A stretch of 64,000 bases of DNA from Vibrio fluvialis (lineage in GTDB: Bacteria > Pseudomonadota > Gammaproteobacteria > Enterobacterales > Vibrionaceae), in NCBI RefSeq assembly GCF_900460245.1, contig NZ_UHIP01000002.1, positions 1,629,372-1,693,371 of the forward strand. The letters are read 5' to 3'. Below are positions 9,012 through 18,832 of the stretch, piece by piece; position 1 is the stretch's first letter, and every line of letters begins with the position of its first letter. Made by a program: the position numbers and the translations under genes. The notes beneath the pieces were generated by a model. The model saw nothing but the letters and a program-made list of their open reading frames with translations. It ran no database searches and was not told the origin of the DNA.

Positions 9012-9809
9012 TTACTCACCGAAATAGCCTTTCAGCACGTCGAACGGGACACGAGGCGCAATGCCAAAGTGTTGTTTCAGCGCCGAAAAGTAGGAGTGCT
9101 CATCATTAAGAAGGATCTGCTCGGTATTGTTGCCATCGCGAATAGTGAGCTTGTTATTGAGCAAAGTGGTGATGCCGTTTGGCGTCGGCATCACCGCTAC
9201 ACAGGCGTTGGTAAAAACTGAACTCGGATGGGTCGAGGTGAAATGGTTACCATACTGAATGTCCGCTGGGCAGACAAAACCCAGATCCAGACTGTAAAGA
9301 TCGCTCCACTCATCGCCGTTTTTGCTTTGCAGCATCACACCATAATCAGCACGCTCAACAAAACGCAGCGTCTGATAATCGAAGGTCATTTCCCGATTCA
9401 GCACAAGCGGCATCACCTGACGCGGTGTATTTGCTCCAAAGCCAGCATCCACCAGCCAGGACTGCTCTCCCAACATGACTAAACTTAATTGATGACTGCG
9501 TCCCGTCGGCTGCCCTGAGAGGTGAACGCGTCCCAACAGTGGCCGAGCATCAAACCCGAGAGTTTGCATCACTCGCAGTAGTAAGCCATTGACTTCAAAA
9601 CAGTAACCGCCGCGCTTTTCCGCAACCAGCTTATAAAAAACAGCCGCAGGATCGAGATCGATTCCTTTGCCCGATACCACATCAAAATTTTCAAACGGTA
9701 TGCTACGGTGTTGGTTTTGATGCAGCAATCTCAAACCGCGTTCATCCAATGTTGGTGTGTCTGATAAACCGATACGTTCGAAATACTGAGTCAGCAAACT
9801 GGCATCCAT
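9012..9809 (-). CDS. nat: Arylamine N-acetyltransferase
   Basis: 265 residues. The catalytic triad is visible as Cys70 in RGGYCFEVN, His106 in SHQLSLV and Asp121 in VDAGFG, with the same spacing as in characterised bacterial NATs. The enzyme moves acetyl from acetyl-CoA to arylamines or hydrazines through an acetyl-cysteine intermediate. A longer frame opens at 9971, but the ATG at 9809 has AAGGACGA in place and starts where the family does. It stands alone between the chemoreceptor promoter and the alr leader region. The natural substrate is unknown. Confidence 0.9.
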   Translation of the reverse strand: MDASLLTQYFERIGLSDTPTLDERGLRLLHQNQHRSIPFENFDVVSGKGIDLDPAAVFYKLVAEKRGGYCFEVNGLLLRVMQTLGFDARPLLGRVHLSGQPTGRSHQLSLVMLGEQSWLVDAGFGANTPRQVMPLVLNREMTFDYQTLRFVERADYGVMLQSKNGDEWSDLYSLDLGFVCPADIQYGNHFTSTHPSSVFTNACVAVMPTPNGITTLLNNKLTIRDGNNTEQILLNDEHSYFSALKQHFGIAPRVPFDVLKGYFGE

Positions 9810-10500
9810 CGTCGTCGTCCTTATTGATTGTGAAGTCATGGCCATAATGTCGTCTCTCGCGCTGAGCTTCAACCTGAAACACGAAATATGCCCTCGCCCG
9901 TTTCCAACATGCCACCGAGAACACAGCTTGCGTTTTACCGTAAATCCTGCCTGACTACATTTTGACAACATATTTGCCTGTCACAAAAACCGGGCACAGG
10001 ACCATACGTTAAAATCCCTTCGCTATCAGATTTATATAAATTCGTCGTTAGATTCGATTAAAGCACATTTCACTGCATGAAAATCGAGTGAGATCTGACC
10101 AGATAAGGCTTTGATTGCGATTAAAACGCGAATCACATGGTCATATTTTGCACTGTGATAAGCAATAAGTGACTGAATACGGTTATTTTGTACAGAAATC
10201 AGCCTAAAGAGAACGAAATCATCGTTAAATCCCATCTAAACCACATGGATAAAGGCGTTGAGAATTCAAATTTAGGAAACTCTTTTTTTATACCACTCAC
10301 CAGAATTTTATATAAGTACAAACCTCGCACAAAGCACTCCATATTATTCAACATTATTTTAACAGAATATTAGACAAGAATAATGCAAACATCACAGTTA
10401 CATACTCTACAAATTACTAACACAAGCAATGATTTTGCTACATAATAACCACCATTCAGGAGTTATCCTCTAAAATCAATGTATGTCAGCAGGAAGCCAC
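9810..10500. other. Long gene-poor, A/T-rich region upstream of alr
   Basis: Nearly 700 bases without a convincing gene. The right half (10180-10480) is clearly richer in A/T than its flanks. It must hold the nat promoter on the left and the alr promoter on the right. One minus-strand frame (10032-10235) is listed separately as doubtful. I saw no repeat or clear hairpin. Confidence 0.5.
10032..10235 (-). CDS. Doubtful small ORF (67 aa)
   Basis: A 67-residue frame starting with ATG at 10235 lies in the A/T-rich gap. Its composition looks protein-like (VLIAIKALSGQISLDFHAV), but no ribosome site precedes the ATG and no family is recognised. It could be a remnant of a longer gene or chance. Confidence 0.2.
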   Translation of the reverse strand: MGFNDDFVLFRLISVQNNRIQSLIAYHSAKYDHVIRVLIAIKALSGQISLDFHAVKCALIESNDEFI

Positions 10501-11586
10501 ATGATTACCGCCCAAGCACGAATCGACCTAAACGCTTTACAACATAACTATCGCCAGCTCAAATCGTTGAGCGGTTCGCAAAAAGTGGTTGCGGTGATCA
10601 AAGGGGATGCGTACGGGCATGGTGCGGTGCAATTGGCGCAAGCTCTGCCAGAAGCTGACTTGTTTGCGGTGTCACGTCTGGAAGAAGCGGAAGAACTGCG
10701 TCAGGCGGGCATCAACCAACCGATTTTGTTGTTGGAAGGCTGTTTCTGTGGCGAGGATTTACAACGCGCCGCTGAGATGAACCTTGCTACGACGATTCAC
10801 TGCGAAGAACAGCTTTGCGATCTTGAAAACCGCGAGCTGGCGAACCCAGTGAACGTATGGCTAAAAGTAGACACTGGCATGCACCGTTTGGGCGTGCAGC
10901 CTTACGAAGTGTCGGATTACGTTGCGCGCATCGAGCGAACGCAAAAACTGAAAGATAAGGTTGGCTTTATCAGTCACTTTAGCTGCGCAGATGACATTAA
11001 CCACCCAACCACGCAGCGTCAGTTGGCCTGTTTTAATGAAGCCACGGCGCAGTATGACGGGCCAAAGACCATCGCCAATTCGGCAGGCATTCTGTTCTGG
11101 CCACAGTCACAATACGATGTCGCCCGCGCCGGCATTGCGCTGTTTGGCATTTCGCCAAGTGCGGCTCATACCGGGTCCGATCACGCCTTGATTCCAGTCA
11201 TGACGCTCACCACTCGCCTGATTGCCGTGCGCAAACATCAGGCCAGCCGCCCGGTTGGCTATGGTGAAACCTGGCTGGCAGAGCGTGATACCAATATCGG
11301 GGTCATTGCGATGGGCTATGGCGACGGCTATCCGCGCTGCGCGCCAAGTGGTACGCCTGTGTACGTGAATGGCCGCCAGGTGCCGATTGTCGGTCGGGTT
11401 TCGATGGATATGATCACCGTCGATCTCGGTCCGGATGCCCAAGATAAAGTGGGTGATGAGGTCGAACTGTGGGGGCAAAACCTGCCGATCGAAACCATTG
11501 CCAACCACGTGGGGACTATCCCTTATGAGCTGACCATCAAACTGACGCCACGCGTCAATCGCTGCTACAGCGACAATCAGCAGTAA
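10501..11586 (+). CDS. alr: Alanine racemase
   Basis: 361 residues, PLP-dependent, interconverting L- and D-alanine for peptidoglycan. The PLP lysine is Lys34 in VIKGDAYGHG (most family members read KANAYGHG), and the second catalytic base is Tyr254 in VGYGETW. Fold type III barrel and C-terminal beta domain are both complete. The ATG at 10501 is preferred over an in-frame one at 10483 because CAGGAAG precedes it and it begins with the conserved start MITAQARIDL. It is followed by a terminator shared with the convergent peptidase gene. Confidence 0.93.
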   Translation: MITAQARIDLNALQHNYRQLKSLSGSQKVVAVIKGDAYGHGAVQLAQALPEADLFAVSRLEEAEELRQAGINQPILLLEGCFCGEDLQRAAEMNLATTIHCEEQLCDLENRELANPVNVWLKVDTGMHRLGVQPYEVSDYVARIERTQKLKDKVGFISHFSCADDINHPTTQRQLACFNEATAQYDGPKTIANSAGILFWPQSQYDVARAGIALFGISPSAAHTGSDHALIPVMTLTTRLIAVRKHQASRPVGYGETWLAERDTNIGVIAMGYGDGYPRCAPSGTPVYVNGRQVPIVGRVSMDMITVDLGPDAQDKVGDEVELWGQNLPIETIANHVGTIPYELTIKLTPRVNRCYSDNQQ

Positions 11587-11611
11587 GCGAAACAACGCCT
11601 CAAATAAAAAG

Positions 11612-11651
11612 GAAAGCTGTTGTGCTCTCATTCCGAAGAACAACAGCTTTC
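11612..11651. terminator. Bidirectional terminator between alr and M14 peptidase
   Basis: GAAAGCTGTTGT (11612-11623) pairs with ACAACAGCTTTC (11640-11651). T-rich tracts lie outside both arms, so it can end transcripts from either side. Confidence 0.85.
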
Positions 11652-11656
11652 TTGTT

Positions 11657-13405
11657 TTAGCTCAGTGACTGGTGTACCCGATACGCCGCCAGCACCGTTT
11701 CCATCTGCACCGCATGACCGGCAATAAAGTCGTCACCATAAATCGACTCGTCCGGATATTCTGTGATGAGTTGCAGTGGGAAATCCGCCTGATCCACCGA
11801 TGACACAAAACACGGATAGCCGTTAATCATACGAAACCCGGTTTCGCCCGCATGCTGTTCATATAGAGCAATCTGTTTGCGGTTCATGGCAATAACCTCA
11901 GAGCAGTGTTGTAACTCAAGAGTCAGGGCATCAACAAAACGCTCGGCGTATTCCTGCCACTGCGGCGTATCCAGATGACGCACCACCAAAAAGAAACCTT
12001 TAGGAATGGTCCACATCTCAAATCCCTGCGGCACATAGCCAGAAAACGGCCGGGTCCACTCATGAGACGGATAACCATGCAGATTGACGTGCAACTGCGC
12101 CTGACTAAGCGCTTGCGCCTGCTTGCGAATCGCTTTTTCGTACAAAGGTTCCGCCGTGCGATACTCCAAATCATCACCCAGTGCGGTGTAGCGCGCCGCA
12201 TGATGCATGTGATGCGGATTCGACTGAATCAGCTCCTGATGCAGTGCATAACCATCCGGGTTTTCCAGTGGTGAGATGACTAAATGCGCGTTCGCCTGCT
12301 GGCTCAGGAGGCGTGCAGCTCTCAGAACGCCAACCACCCCCGTCGTTTCATTGGCATGCTGGCCGCCACTGACGACAACGGCTTTGTCGCTGCCCGCAAT
12401 GTAAGTGGCATTAACGCGTTTCCCGCTTACCGTATGAGCAGCAAAGGGCTCACCCCCTAAGGTTTCCAATTCAAACATCACCTGCTGCTCGCTCAGCGGA
12501 TGGCCTGCGCTTGCCAACACCTCAGCCGTATGCGTTGAGTGGGTGTGCTGATACGCTGTCAGCGCAACATCAATGTGCACCTGACTACCTGCACAACGAG
12601 TGATGTTAGGTACGATCTGTCCAGGCTGACAGTCGCGCGCGGTCGCGTTTTTGCCTGCCCGGGTTTTAAACCACTCCTGAACGGAGAAATAGAGGTCTTC
12701 GTGAAGCGCTTCGCGCAAGCTGATCACTTCATGATCGTAGCCAAGCGCGTCATCCTCAGTTGGCAACTGAATGTTGATCTCCAGCCGCTGAAAGTACGGT
12801 GCATGATTCGGCCAGTCGTGCTGGGCAATCACCTGCATCACCGCCCGATACGCTTGCTCGTAATCGCTGCTCAGAGCTTCGTCTTTTATCACTTTGCCTT
12901 CAGGGTTCGTTATCCGCAACCAAGCCGTTGGTGACAACTGCTCAGCACCGGCTGCGTCCGGACGAACAAGGTTCGGCGCCAGCACAAACAGCGACTGTGT
13001 CTGCCCCGCTTTGCTGGTTACGTTAAGTTGATACCGGTCTGTCAGGTTGCTGTCGGCAACAAAGCGCACGTTTTTATCCTGCAGCAATGCGCCCAGCGGA
13101 TACGCCTCAAGCAGAAAACGCTTTTCTGATGCATGTGGATTGAGCGGATAGCGCACTTCAATCTGCTCTGGAACGGATTCGCTCATCGCGGTGCTTTCCA
13201 GACAAAAGTGCACCAGTGGTTTGTAGGCGCTATAGATAAACGCCTCGATACCCAATTCCCGTAGTGCACACTGCGCCTCGGCGCGCGAAGCTTGATCGTT
13301 AAAAGTCCACAGTTCAACCTGATGACCGCGATAGTCAGATTGACTGAGTTCGGCCACCCATTCGCTCAAACTGGAATGGATTACCTGAGATAACAAGGTT
13401 GTCAT
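11657..13405 (-). CDS. M14-family zinc carboxypeptidase-like protein
   Basis: 582 residues. The C-terminal half is an M14 peptidase domain: the zinc pair His349 and Glu352 in GGQHANETT, and the third ligand His443 in VNLHGYPSHEW. A Glu in ITEYPDE near 555 may be the catalytic base. The N-terminal 300 residues are not recognised. No signal peptide, so it should act in the cytoplasm. It overlaps the permease gene start region by 4 bases and ends the peptide ABC operon, which suggests that it trims imported peptides or acyl-amino compounds. Confidence 0.85.
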   Translation of the reverse strand: MTTLLSQVIHSSLSEWVAELSQSDYRGHQVELWTFNDQASRAEAQCALRELGIEAFIYSAYKPLVHFCLESTAMSESVPEQIEVRYPLNPHASEKRFLLEAYPLGALLQDKNVRFVADSNLTDRYQLNVTSKAGQTQSLFVLAPNLVRPDAAGAEQLSPTAWLRITNPEGKVIKDEALSSDYEQAYRAVMQVIAQHDWPNHAPYFQRLEINIQLPTEDDALGYDHEVISLREALHEDLYFSVQEWFKTRAGKNATARDCQPGQIVPNITRCAGSQVHIDVALTAYQHTHSTHTAEVLASAGHPLSEQQVMFELETLGGEPFAAHTVSGKRVNATYIAGSDKAVVVSGGQHANETTGVVGVLRAARLLSQQANAHLVISPLENPDGYALHQELIQSNPHHMHHAARYTALGDDLEYRTAEPLYEKAIRKQAQALSQAQLHVNLHGYPSHEWTRPFSGYVPQGFEMWTIPKGFFLVVRHLDTPQWQEYAERFVDALTLELQHCSEVIAMNRKQIALYEQHAGETGFRMINGYPCFVSSVDQADFPLQLITEYPDESIYGDDFIAGHAVQMETVLAAYRVHQSLS

Positions 13406-14256
13406 TTGGCGGTTCTCCCGGTTGGATCAAGTGTGTCACGAAGCCAGTCGCCCAATAGATTGAGCCCGAGCACCGTCAGCAGAATCGCCATACCGGGGAA
13501 GAAACTCACCCACCAGGCAGTCTGAATGTAGGTTCGGCCGTCCGCCAACATTCCACCCCAGCTTGGAGTGAGCGGATCCACGCCAAGACCTAAGAAGGTC
13601 AGACTGCTTTCCAGCAGAATGTTGTTGGCAACGTTTAGCGTCATCAACACGATAACCGGACCAATCAGGTTCGGCAGCAAGTGCTGAAACAGGATATTGA
13701 AGTGGCTGACGCCGATCGCTTTGGCCGACTGAATAAACTCGCGGTCGCGCAGCGACAGCACCGAGCCGCGCACCAAACGGGCGTATTGCACCCATTGCGA
13801 AAGAATAAGCAGAATAATCATGTTGGTCAGGCCGCCACCGACAATGGCGATGAACGTGATCGCCAGCAGAATGAACGGCATCGCCAGTTGAATGTCGGCA
13901 AAACGCATCACGACGACATCCCAGAAGCCGCGAAAGTAGCCTGCAACCAGCCCCATCACCACGCCAAAGCCGACTGCGCCAAGCACAGAGATAAAGCCAA
14001 CCTGCAGCGACACGGCGCCACCGGAGACAACGCGAGCCAACACGTCGCGCCCGAGCGGGTCAGTGCCAAACCAGTGTGCCGACTGAGTAAACGGCGCCAC
14101 TAGTCGGGCGGTTAAGTTAATTTTGTCGGCGGCGCCCTGAAAGATAACGTCTGACAGCAGCACCAGCACGATCATGCCGATGGTCAGCACCGAACCTAAA
14201 ATGAATTCGAGATTGTTGAAACGCGTAAAGCGTTTGCTTTGAATGGCAGTGGTCAT
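13402..14256 (-). CDS. Peptide/nickel-type ABC transporter permease (DppC-like)
   Basis: 284 residues with an N-terminal membrane helix and five to six more. The coupling segment carries the EFIQSAKAIGVSHFNILFQHLLPN motif region (EAA loop) typical of the DppC branch. It forms the inner-membrane channel with the DppB-type subunit. The ATG at 14256 is chosen for its CGGAG site; the frame also opens at 14286. The upstream permease gene stops 5 bases before this ATG, so translation is closely coupled. Confidence 0.9.
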   Translation of the reverse strand: MTTAIQSKRFTRFNNLEFILGSVLTIGMIVLVLLSDVIFQGAADKINLTARLVAPFTQSAHWFGTDPLGRDVLARVVSGGAVSLQVGFISVLGAVGFGVVMGLVAGYFRGFWDVVVMRFADIQLAMPFILLAITFIAIVGGGLTNMIILLILSQWVQYARLVRGSVLSLRDREFIQSAKAIGVSHFNILFQHLLPNLIGPVIVLMTLNVANNILLESSLTFLGLGVDPLTPSWGGMLADGRTYIQTAWWVSFFPGMAILLTVLGLNLLGDWLRDTLDPTGRTAK

Positions 14257-14260
14257 GCTA

Positions 14261-15184
14261 CTACTCCGTTCTGATACGTGGATCAATCAGGCCATAAGCC
14301 ACGTCCACCAGCAGGTTCACGCCGACAATCAGCATCGACAACACGGTGATCACCGCCTGCAACACCGGATAATCGCGCGCGCTGACCGCATCAAACGCCA
14401 GCGTGCCCAACCCCGGCCAGTTAAATACCTTTTCAATCACGACTATGCCTCCCAACAAGCCACCAAATTGCAGACCGAAATAGGTGATCAGGGGAATCGC
14501 GCAGTTACGCAGTGCGTGTTTGTACAACACTTTGGTCTCGCTCAAGCCTTTAGCGCGAGCCACCATAATGTATTGCGATTGCAGCGTTTCCAGCATTGCG
14601 GTGCGCACCAGTCGCACATTGGTTGCGGTGAGGATGACGGCCATGGTGAATGCCGGCATCAGAAAACTGGCGATGCCGTCCATGCCACTGGGCGGCAGCC
14701 ATTGCAGCGTGACAGAGAAAATCAGCACCAACATCAAGGCGAGCCAGAAGTTGGGGAATGACAAACCAATCAGCGACGTCACGCGGATCAGTTGATCGAC
14801 CCATTTTCCTTTCGAGACTGCGGCTTTGATGCCAAGCGGAATCGAAAGCAGAATCGAGATAATCATGACCGCAAACGCGAGCAGCACGGTGGCAGGTAAA
14901 GAGATTTCAATCAGCGATGAGACCGGCGTGCCGCCAAGGAAACTGTTGCCAAAATCACCGGACAACAGCCCGAGCAGAAACTCACCATACTGAACCAGAA
15001 ACGGTTTATTCAGCCCCATCGATTCACGAATCAGCGCCAGATCAGCTTCCGTGACGCTGCCCGCGCCCTGAGTCAGCATCAGCGCCGGATCGCCCGTCAT
15101 ACGAATTGCCCAAGCCACCAAGAGGGTGATCGACAGCAATACGAACACCGCCTGAATCAGGCGTTTAAGCAAAAAATTGGTCAT
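14261..15184 (-). CDS. Peptide/nickel-type ABC transporter permease (DppB-like)
   Basis: 307 residues, starting MTNFLLKRLIQ as in DppB-branch permeases, with six membrane helices and the coupling loop around RAKGLSETKVLYKHALRN. It pairs with the DppC-type permease that follows. The ATG at 15184 has AAGGACA before it and the frame upstream of it lacks a site. It is 54 bases downstream of the binding-protein gene in the same operon. Confidence 0.91.
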   Translation of the reverse strand: MTNFLLKRLIQAVFVLLSITLLVAWAIRMTGDPALMLTQGAGSVTEADLALIRESMGLNKPFLVQYGEFLLGLLSGDFGNSFLGGTPVSSLIEISLPATVLLAFAVMIISILLSIPLGIKAAVSKGKWVDQLIRVTSLIGLSFPNFWLALMLVLIFSVTLQWLPPSGMDGIASFLMPAFTMAVILTATNVRLVRTAMLETLQSQYIMVARAKGLSETKVLYKHALRNCAIPLITYFGLQFGGLLGGIVVIEKVFNWPGLGTLAFDAVSARDYPVLQAVITVLSMLIVGVNLLVDVAYGLIDPRIRTE

Positions 15185-15238
15185 CAACTTGTCCTTAAGT
15201 CTGAGCGAAGGCCACCCCAAATGGGGTGGCGTCAGAGG

Positions 15239-16768
15239 TTACTCAACCGTTACGTCGGTCAGGCGCAGACGACTGTCCGGCACTGGCGTGAAGTTTTTCA
15301 CGCGTTTCGATACGCCAAAAATGGCATTCAGGCTGTACAGCGGCATTTCCAGTGCGCGATCGGCGGTGTAATTGGCGATCGATTTCAGAATCGTTTCGCG
15401 TTTTGGCTGATCGATGATGGAGCGCTGTGATTCCAGCAGCTTATCCAGTTCCGGATCGCTGTCGTATGGGTTCCACTTCTCACCGGTGTGGTACATAAAG
15501 TAAGCCGTGTTGTCGTAATCCAGCGTCCAACCACCCCAGGATTGCTGGAACATCGCCCCGGTTTTACCCGATGGAATAATGTCGTTCAGCAACACGTTAG
15601 TTTCGTAAGGCTTGATGATCGCATTCAGGCCGATGATTTGCAGGTAGCTCGCGACCGCCTGCGTCACTTCATTGAATGTTGCATCGTTACCACGAATATC
15701 CAGCTGAATCTTAGTCCCCGGCTTCACACCGGCTTCTTTAAGTAGTTGCATCGCTTTATTCGGATCATAAGGAAGCGGCTTCATCGCCGTGTCGTTACCA
15801 AACGAAATCGCACTTTGGAAGCTGGCAATCGGTTCAGCCTGGCCGCCAAGGATTGAATCGATGATCGCCTGACGGTCCACGCCATAAATCAGCGCCTTAC
15901 GAACACGCTCATCTTTAGTGATGCCGCTTTTCGAATTAAAGCGCAGCGCATACACCGTCGGGCTTTGCGTGGTCACCACATCCAGTTTCGGATTGGCGTT
16001 AATGGTCGGAATCATGCCAATCGGAATGGTCGGTGGAATCACCAGATCAACCCGTCCTGATTGCAGCTCTGCCACCGCAGTCGAAGGCTCGGAGATAAAA
16101 CGATAAGTCAGTTGCGACAGTTTTGGCGCGTTGCCCCAGAAGCTGGCATACGGCTCAAGTTCGATCGACACTTTCGGGCTATAGGCTTTGAACTTAAACG
16201 GTCCCGTACCGACAGGATGCGTGTTGAAGTACGCGTCGCCATGCTCCTGAATGTATTTTGGCGGCACAATCATCGCACCATAACCTGCCAGTTTGGTCAG
16301 CAGTACCGGATCAGGGGCGTTAAGATAAAAGTCCACCGTGTAATCATCGATGATTTCCACGTGATCGATCGCGGTATAGTTTGAACGCTGCGGCCCTTTC
16401 TTACCTTCATCCCCCAACAAACGGTCAAAGGTAAATTTTACTGCCTGAGCGTTAAATGGTTCGCCATTATGAAAAGTGACATTCTCACGCAGATGAAAAC
16501 GGATACGTTTACCGTCGTCGAGCTGCTCCCACGACGTCGCCAGCCCCGGTTTCAATTGCAAATCCGGACCGCGATACGTCAGGCCGTCATACAGGTTGGT
16601 GGCCACAGAAGCCCAGTTAACCAGAAAGGTATCAATCGGATCCCAACTGCCCGGATCCTGCGGGGAAGACACCGTCAGCGAGCCCGCTGCCAAACTCCAC
16701 GACGAGAAGGTCAATCCGGCAACCAGGCCGGCTGATTTAAGCCAGTGTTTCGGTGTGTGTTTCTTCAT
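15239..16768 (-). CDS. ABC transporter substrate-binding protein, family 5 (peptide type)
   Basis: 509 residues. A signal peptide covers about 1-28 (ending SWSLAAG). The SBP_bac_5 signature region is clear: WEQLDDGKRIRFHLRENVTFHNG, then the FTFDRL segment. It is the periplasmic receptor for the permease pair downstream. The ATG at 16768 has GGAGAA upstream and overlaps the end of the ATPase gene by 32 bases. Family 5 members bind di- and oligopeptides, glutathione, nickel or sugars. The neighbouring M14 peptidase favours a peptide-like ligand. Confidence 0.91.
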   Translation of the reverse strand: MKKHTPKHWLKSAGLVAGLTFSSWSLAAGSLTVSSPQDPGSWDPIDTFLVNWASVATNLYDGLTYRGPDLQLKPGLATSWEQLDDGKRIRFHLRENVTFHNGEPFNAQAVKFTFDRLLGDEGKKGPQRSNYTAIDHVEIIDDYTVDFYLNAPDPVLLTKLAGYGAMIVPPKYIQEHGDAYFNTHPVGTGPFKFKAYSPKVSIELEPYASFWGNAPKLSQLTYRFISEPSTAVAELQSGRVDLVIPPTIPIGMIPTINANPKLDVVTTQSPTVYALRFNSKSGITKDERVRKALIYGVDRQAIIDSILGGQAEPIASFQSAISFGNDTAMKPLPYDPNKAMQLLKEAGVKPGTKIQLDIRGNDATFNEVTQAVASYLQIIGLNAIIKPYETNVLLNDIIPSGKTGAMFQQSWGGWTLDYDNTAYFMYHTGEKWNPYDSDPELDKLLESQRSIIDQPKRETILKSIANYTADRALEMPLYSLNAIFGVSKRVKNFTPVPDSRLRLTDVTVE

Positions 16769-18644
16769 AAACGTATTCTCCATCTACGATAGGTTGGAAC
16801 ATCCCTTCCTTTGGGATTTCCGCCACAAAATGTCCGGGGCTGATTTCCACATGCTGCACGGCAGCAGGCTCATCACCCACCGCTCGTACCGGACTGGGGA
16901 TATCACCGGTTAGTCGCACGTGTTTGCGTTGCAGCGTCGGGTCCGCAACCGGCACCGCGCTGAGTAATTTCTGGGTATATGGGTGAGTCGGCGTTTCCAG
17001 CACCTGCTGACGGCTGCCAAGCTCCGCTATCTGGCCGAGGTATAACACCGCGACACGGTGGCTGATTTTTTCCACCACAGCCATGTCGTGACTGATGAAC
17101 AGGTACGCGATGCCGAACTCTTCCTGCAATTCCATAAACAGATTGATGATCTGCGCCTGAATCGACACATCGAGCGCAGACAACGCTTCATCGGCAATGA
17201 TCAATTTCGGTTTTGACGCCAGCGCGCGGGCAATACAGATGCGCTGACGCTGACCACCCGAGAACTCATGCGGGTAACGCTTGGCATGTTCAGCGCTAAG
17301 GCCAACGCGCTCCAGAAGTTCACCGACACGCTGCTCAATCGCTTTGTCTGAACTGAGCAAACGGTGAGTGCGAATCGGTTCTGCAATCGAGTAACCGACG
17401 GTTTTGCGCGGGTCGAGCGAGGCAAACGGGTCCTGAAATATGTATTGAATTTCCTGACGCAGGCGACTTTGTTCTGCTTTAGAACGGGCACTCAGCGCCC
17501 GGCCCTCAAACTCAATGTCGCCACTGGTGGCGCGCTGAAGTTGTTGAATGGTTCGGCCGATCGTGGATTTACCAGAGCCCGACTCACCGACCAATGCCAG
17601 TGTTTCGCCCGGATAAATATCAAAACTGACCTGTTCAACCGCATGCACGCGATGCGTTGTGCGCCCCCAGAAGTTCTTTTTGGTATCAAAGCGGGTCACC
17701 AGATTACGTACCCGCAGCAGCGGAGCATCATTGTATTTGGCGGTGTCCTGCTCTTTCTCTTCACCCACCACTTTGAGCTTGCCGTCATCAATCACCATGA
17801 CCGGGAAGCGACACGGGTGCTTGCGGCCCGTCATGCTGCCAAGCCGTGGCACAGCGTTGAGCAGGGCCTGAGTGTAAACATGTCGCGGCCGGACAAACAC
17901 ATCGCGAACTTCGCCCTGCTCGACTTTTTTGCCTTTCCACATCACCACAACATCATCAGCAATTTCCGCCACCACCCCCATATCGTGGGTAATGAAGATC
18001 ACCGCCATATTGAGCTCTTTCTGAAGGTCCGAAATGATGGCGAGGATCTGCGCCTGAATGGTCACATCAAGCGCCGTGGTCGGCTCATCGGCAATCAATA
18101 TTTTCGGCTTGCAAGCCAGCGCCATAGCGATCATTACCCGTTGTCGCATACCGCCAGACAGCTGATGCGGATAGCGTTTAAGCATTTCTGCCGCATCCGG
18201 CAAGCGCACCATTTCCAGCAGTTTTTGGCTCTCTTTAACAGCGTCCGGTTTGCTCATCTGTTCATGCAGTAGCAAGGCTTCGCACAGCTGATCGCCAATA
18301 GTGAATACCGGGTTGAGCGAGGTCATCGGCTCTTGGAAAATCATCGCGATCTCTTTGCCGCGAATAGCGCGCATTTCAGCCTGAGAGAGGCTCAGCAACT
18401 CCTGCCCGCCATCCACCGACGGAGAATAGAGAATCTGACCAGAGGGATAAGATGCGCCGCTCATGTCAGCGAGGCGCATGATGGTTTGCGAAGTGACCGA
18501 CTTGCCTGAACCGGATTCGCCGACGATAGCCAGCGTACGCCCCGGAAAGACCTGAAAGCTCAGGTTTTCAATCACAGTCGACGCACCGAACTGAACGGAA
18601 AGATCATTGACGGTAAGAATTGGGGAGTCTTGCCACTCTGCCAT
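16737..18644 (-). CDS. Fused double ATPase of peptide-type ABC transporter (DppD-DppF fusion)
   Basis: 635 residues made of two complete ABC domains in one chain, as in GsiA. Each has a Walker A (GESGSGKS), a signature (LSGGMRQR in the first, FSGGQRQR in the second) and a Walker B ([15 protein letters not shown]). Each half also has the oligopeptide-transporter C-terminal extension. It powers the two permeases. It is the first gene of the five-gene operon and is divergent from the LysR gene at 18833. Confidence 0.93.
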   Translation of the reverse strand: MAEWQDSPILTVNDLSVQFGASTVIENLSFQVFPGRTLAIVGESGSGKSVTSQTIMRLADMSGASYPSGQILYSPSVDGGQELLSLSQAEMRAIRGKEIAMIFQEPMTSLNPVFTIGDQLCEALLLHEQMSKPDAVKESQKLLEMVRLPDAAEMLKRYPHQLSGGMRQRVMIAMALACKPKILIADEPTTALDVTIQAQILAIISDLQKELNMAVIFITHDMGVVAEIADDVVVMWKGKKVEQGEVRDVFVRPRHVYTQALLNAVPRLGSMTGRKHPCRFPVMVIDDGKLKVVGEEKEQDTAKYNDAPLLRVRNLVTRFDTKKNFWGRTTHRVHAVEQVSFDIYPGETLALVGESGSGKSTIGRTIQQLQRATSGDIEFEGRALSARSKAEQSRLRQEIQYIFQDPFASLDPRKTVGYSIAEPIRTHRLLSSDKAIEQRVGELLERVGLSAEHAKRYPHEFSGGQRQRICIARALASKPKLIIADEALSALDVSIQAQIINLFMELQEEFGIAYLFISHDMAVVEKISHRVAVLYLGQIAELGSRQQVLETPTHPYTQKLLSAVPVADPTLQRKHVRLTGDIPSPVRAVGDEPAAVQHVEISPGHFVAEIPKEGMFQPIVDGEYVYEETHTETLA

Positions 18645-18832
18645 CTGTACTTCCTTGTCTGACAGTTTAAAACGAAGACGCCAGCAACCTGTCCGTGATT
18701 GCCTTTTGCGTCCCGATAACGAATCAATTCCAAGCGGATTTGTTATTGACTCGTTTCCATCATGTAAACTAAAGTCGATGACATCAACTTATATTAAGTC
18801 ATATTCGATAAACAAATGTTATGGGTTTTTGA
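18645..18832. promoter_or_regulatory. Divergent control region, peptide ABC operon / LysR gene
   Basis: 188 bases between two divergent start codons. LysR regulators usually bind such regions next to their own gene. It is A/T-rich near the LysR start. I did not find a convincing T-N11-A palindrome. Confidence 0.4.

Noticed and set aside
12000..18000. Long open frames on the plus strand opposite the peptide ABC operon
   Set aside because: They lack ribosome sites and recognisable domains, and the minus-strand proteins are complete and conserved; GC-rich genes create such shadows.
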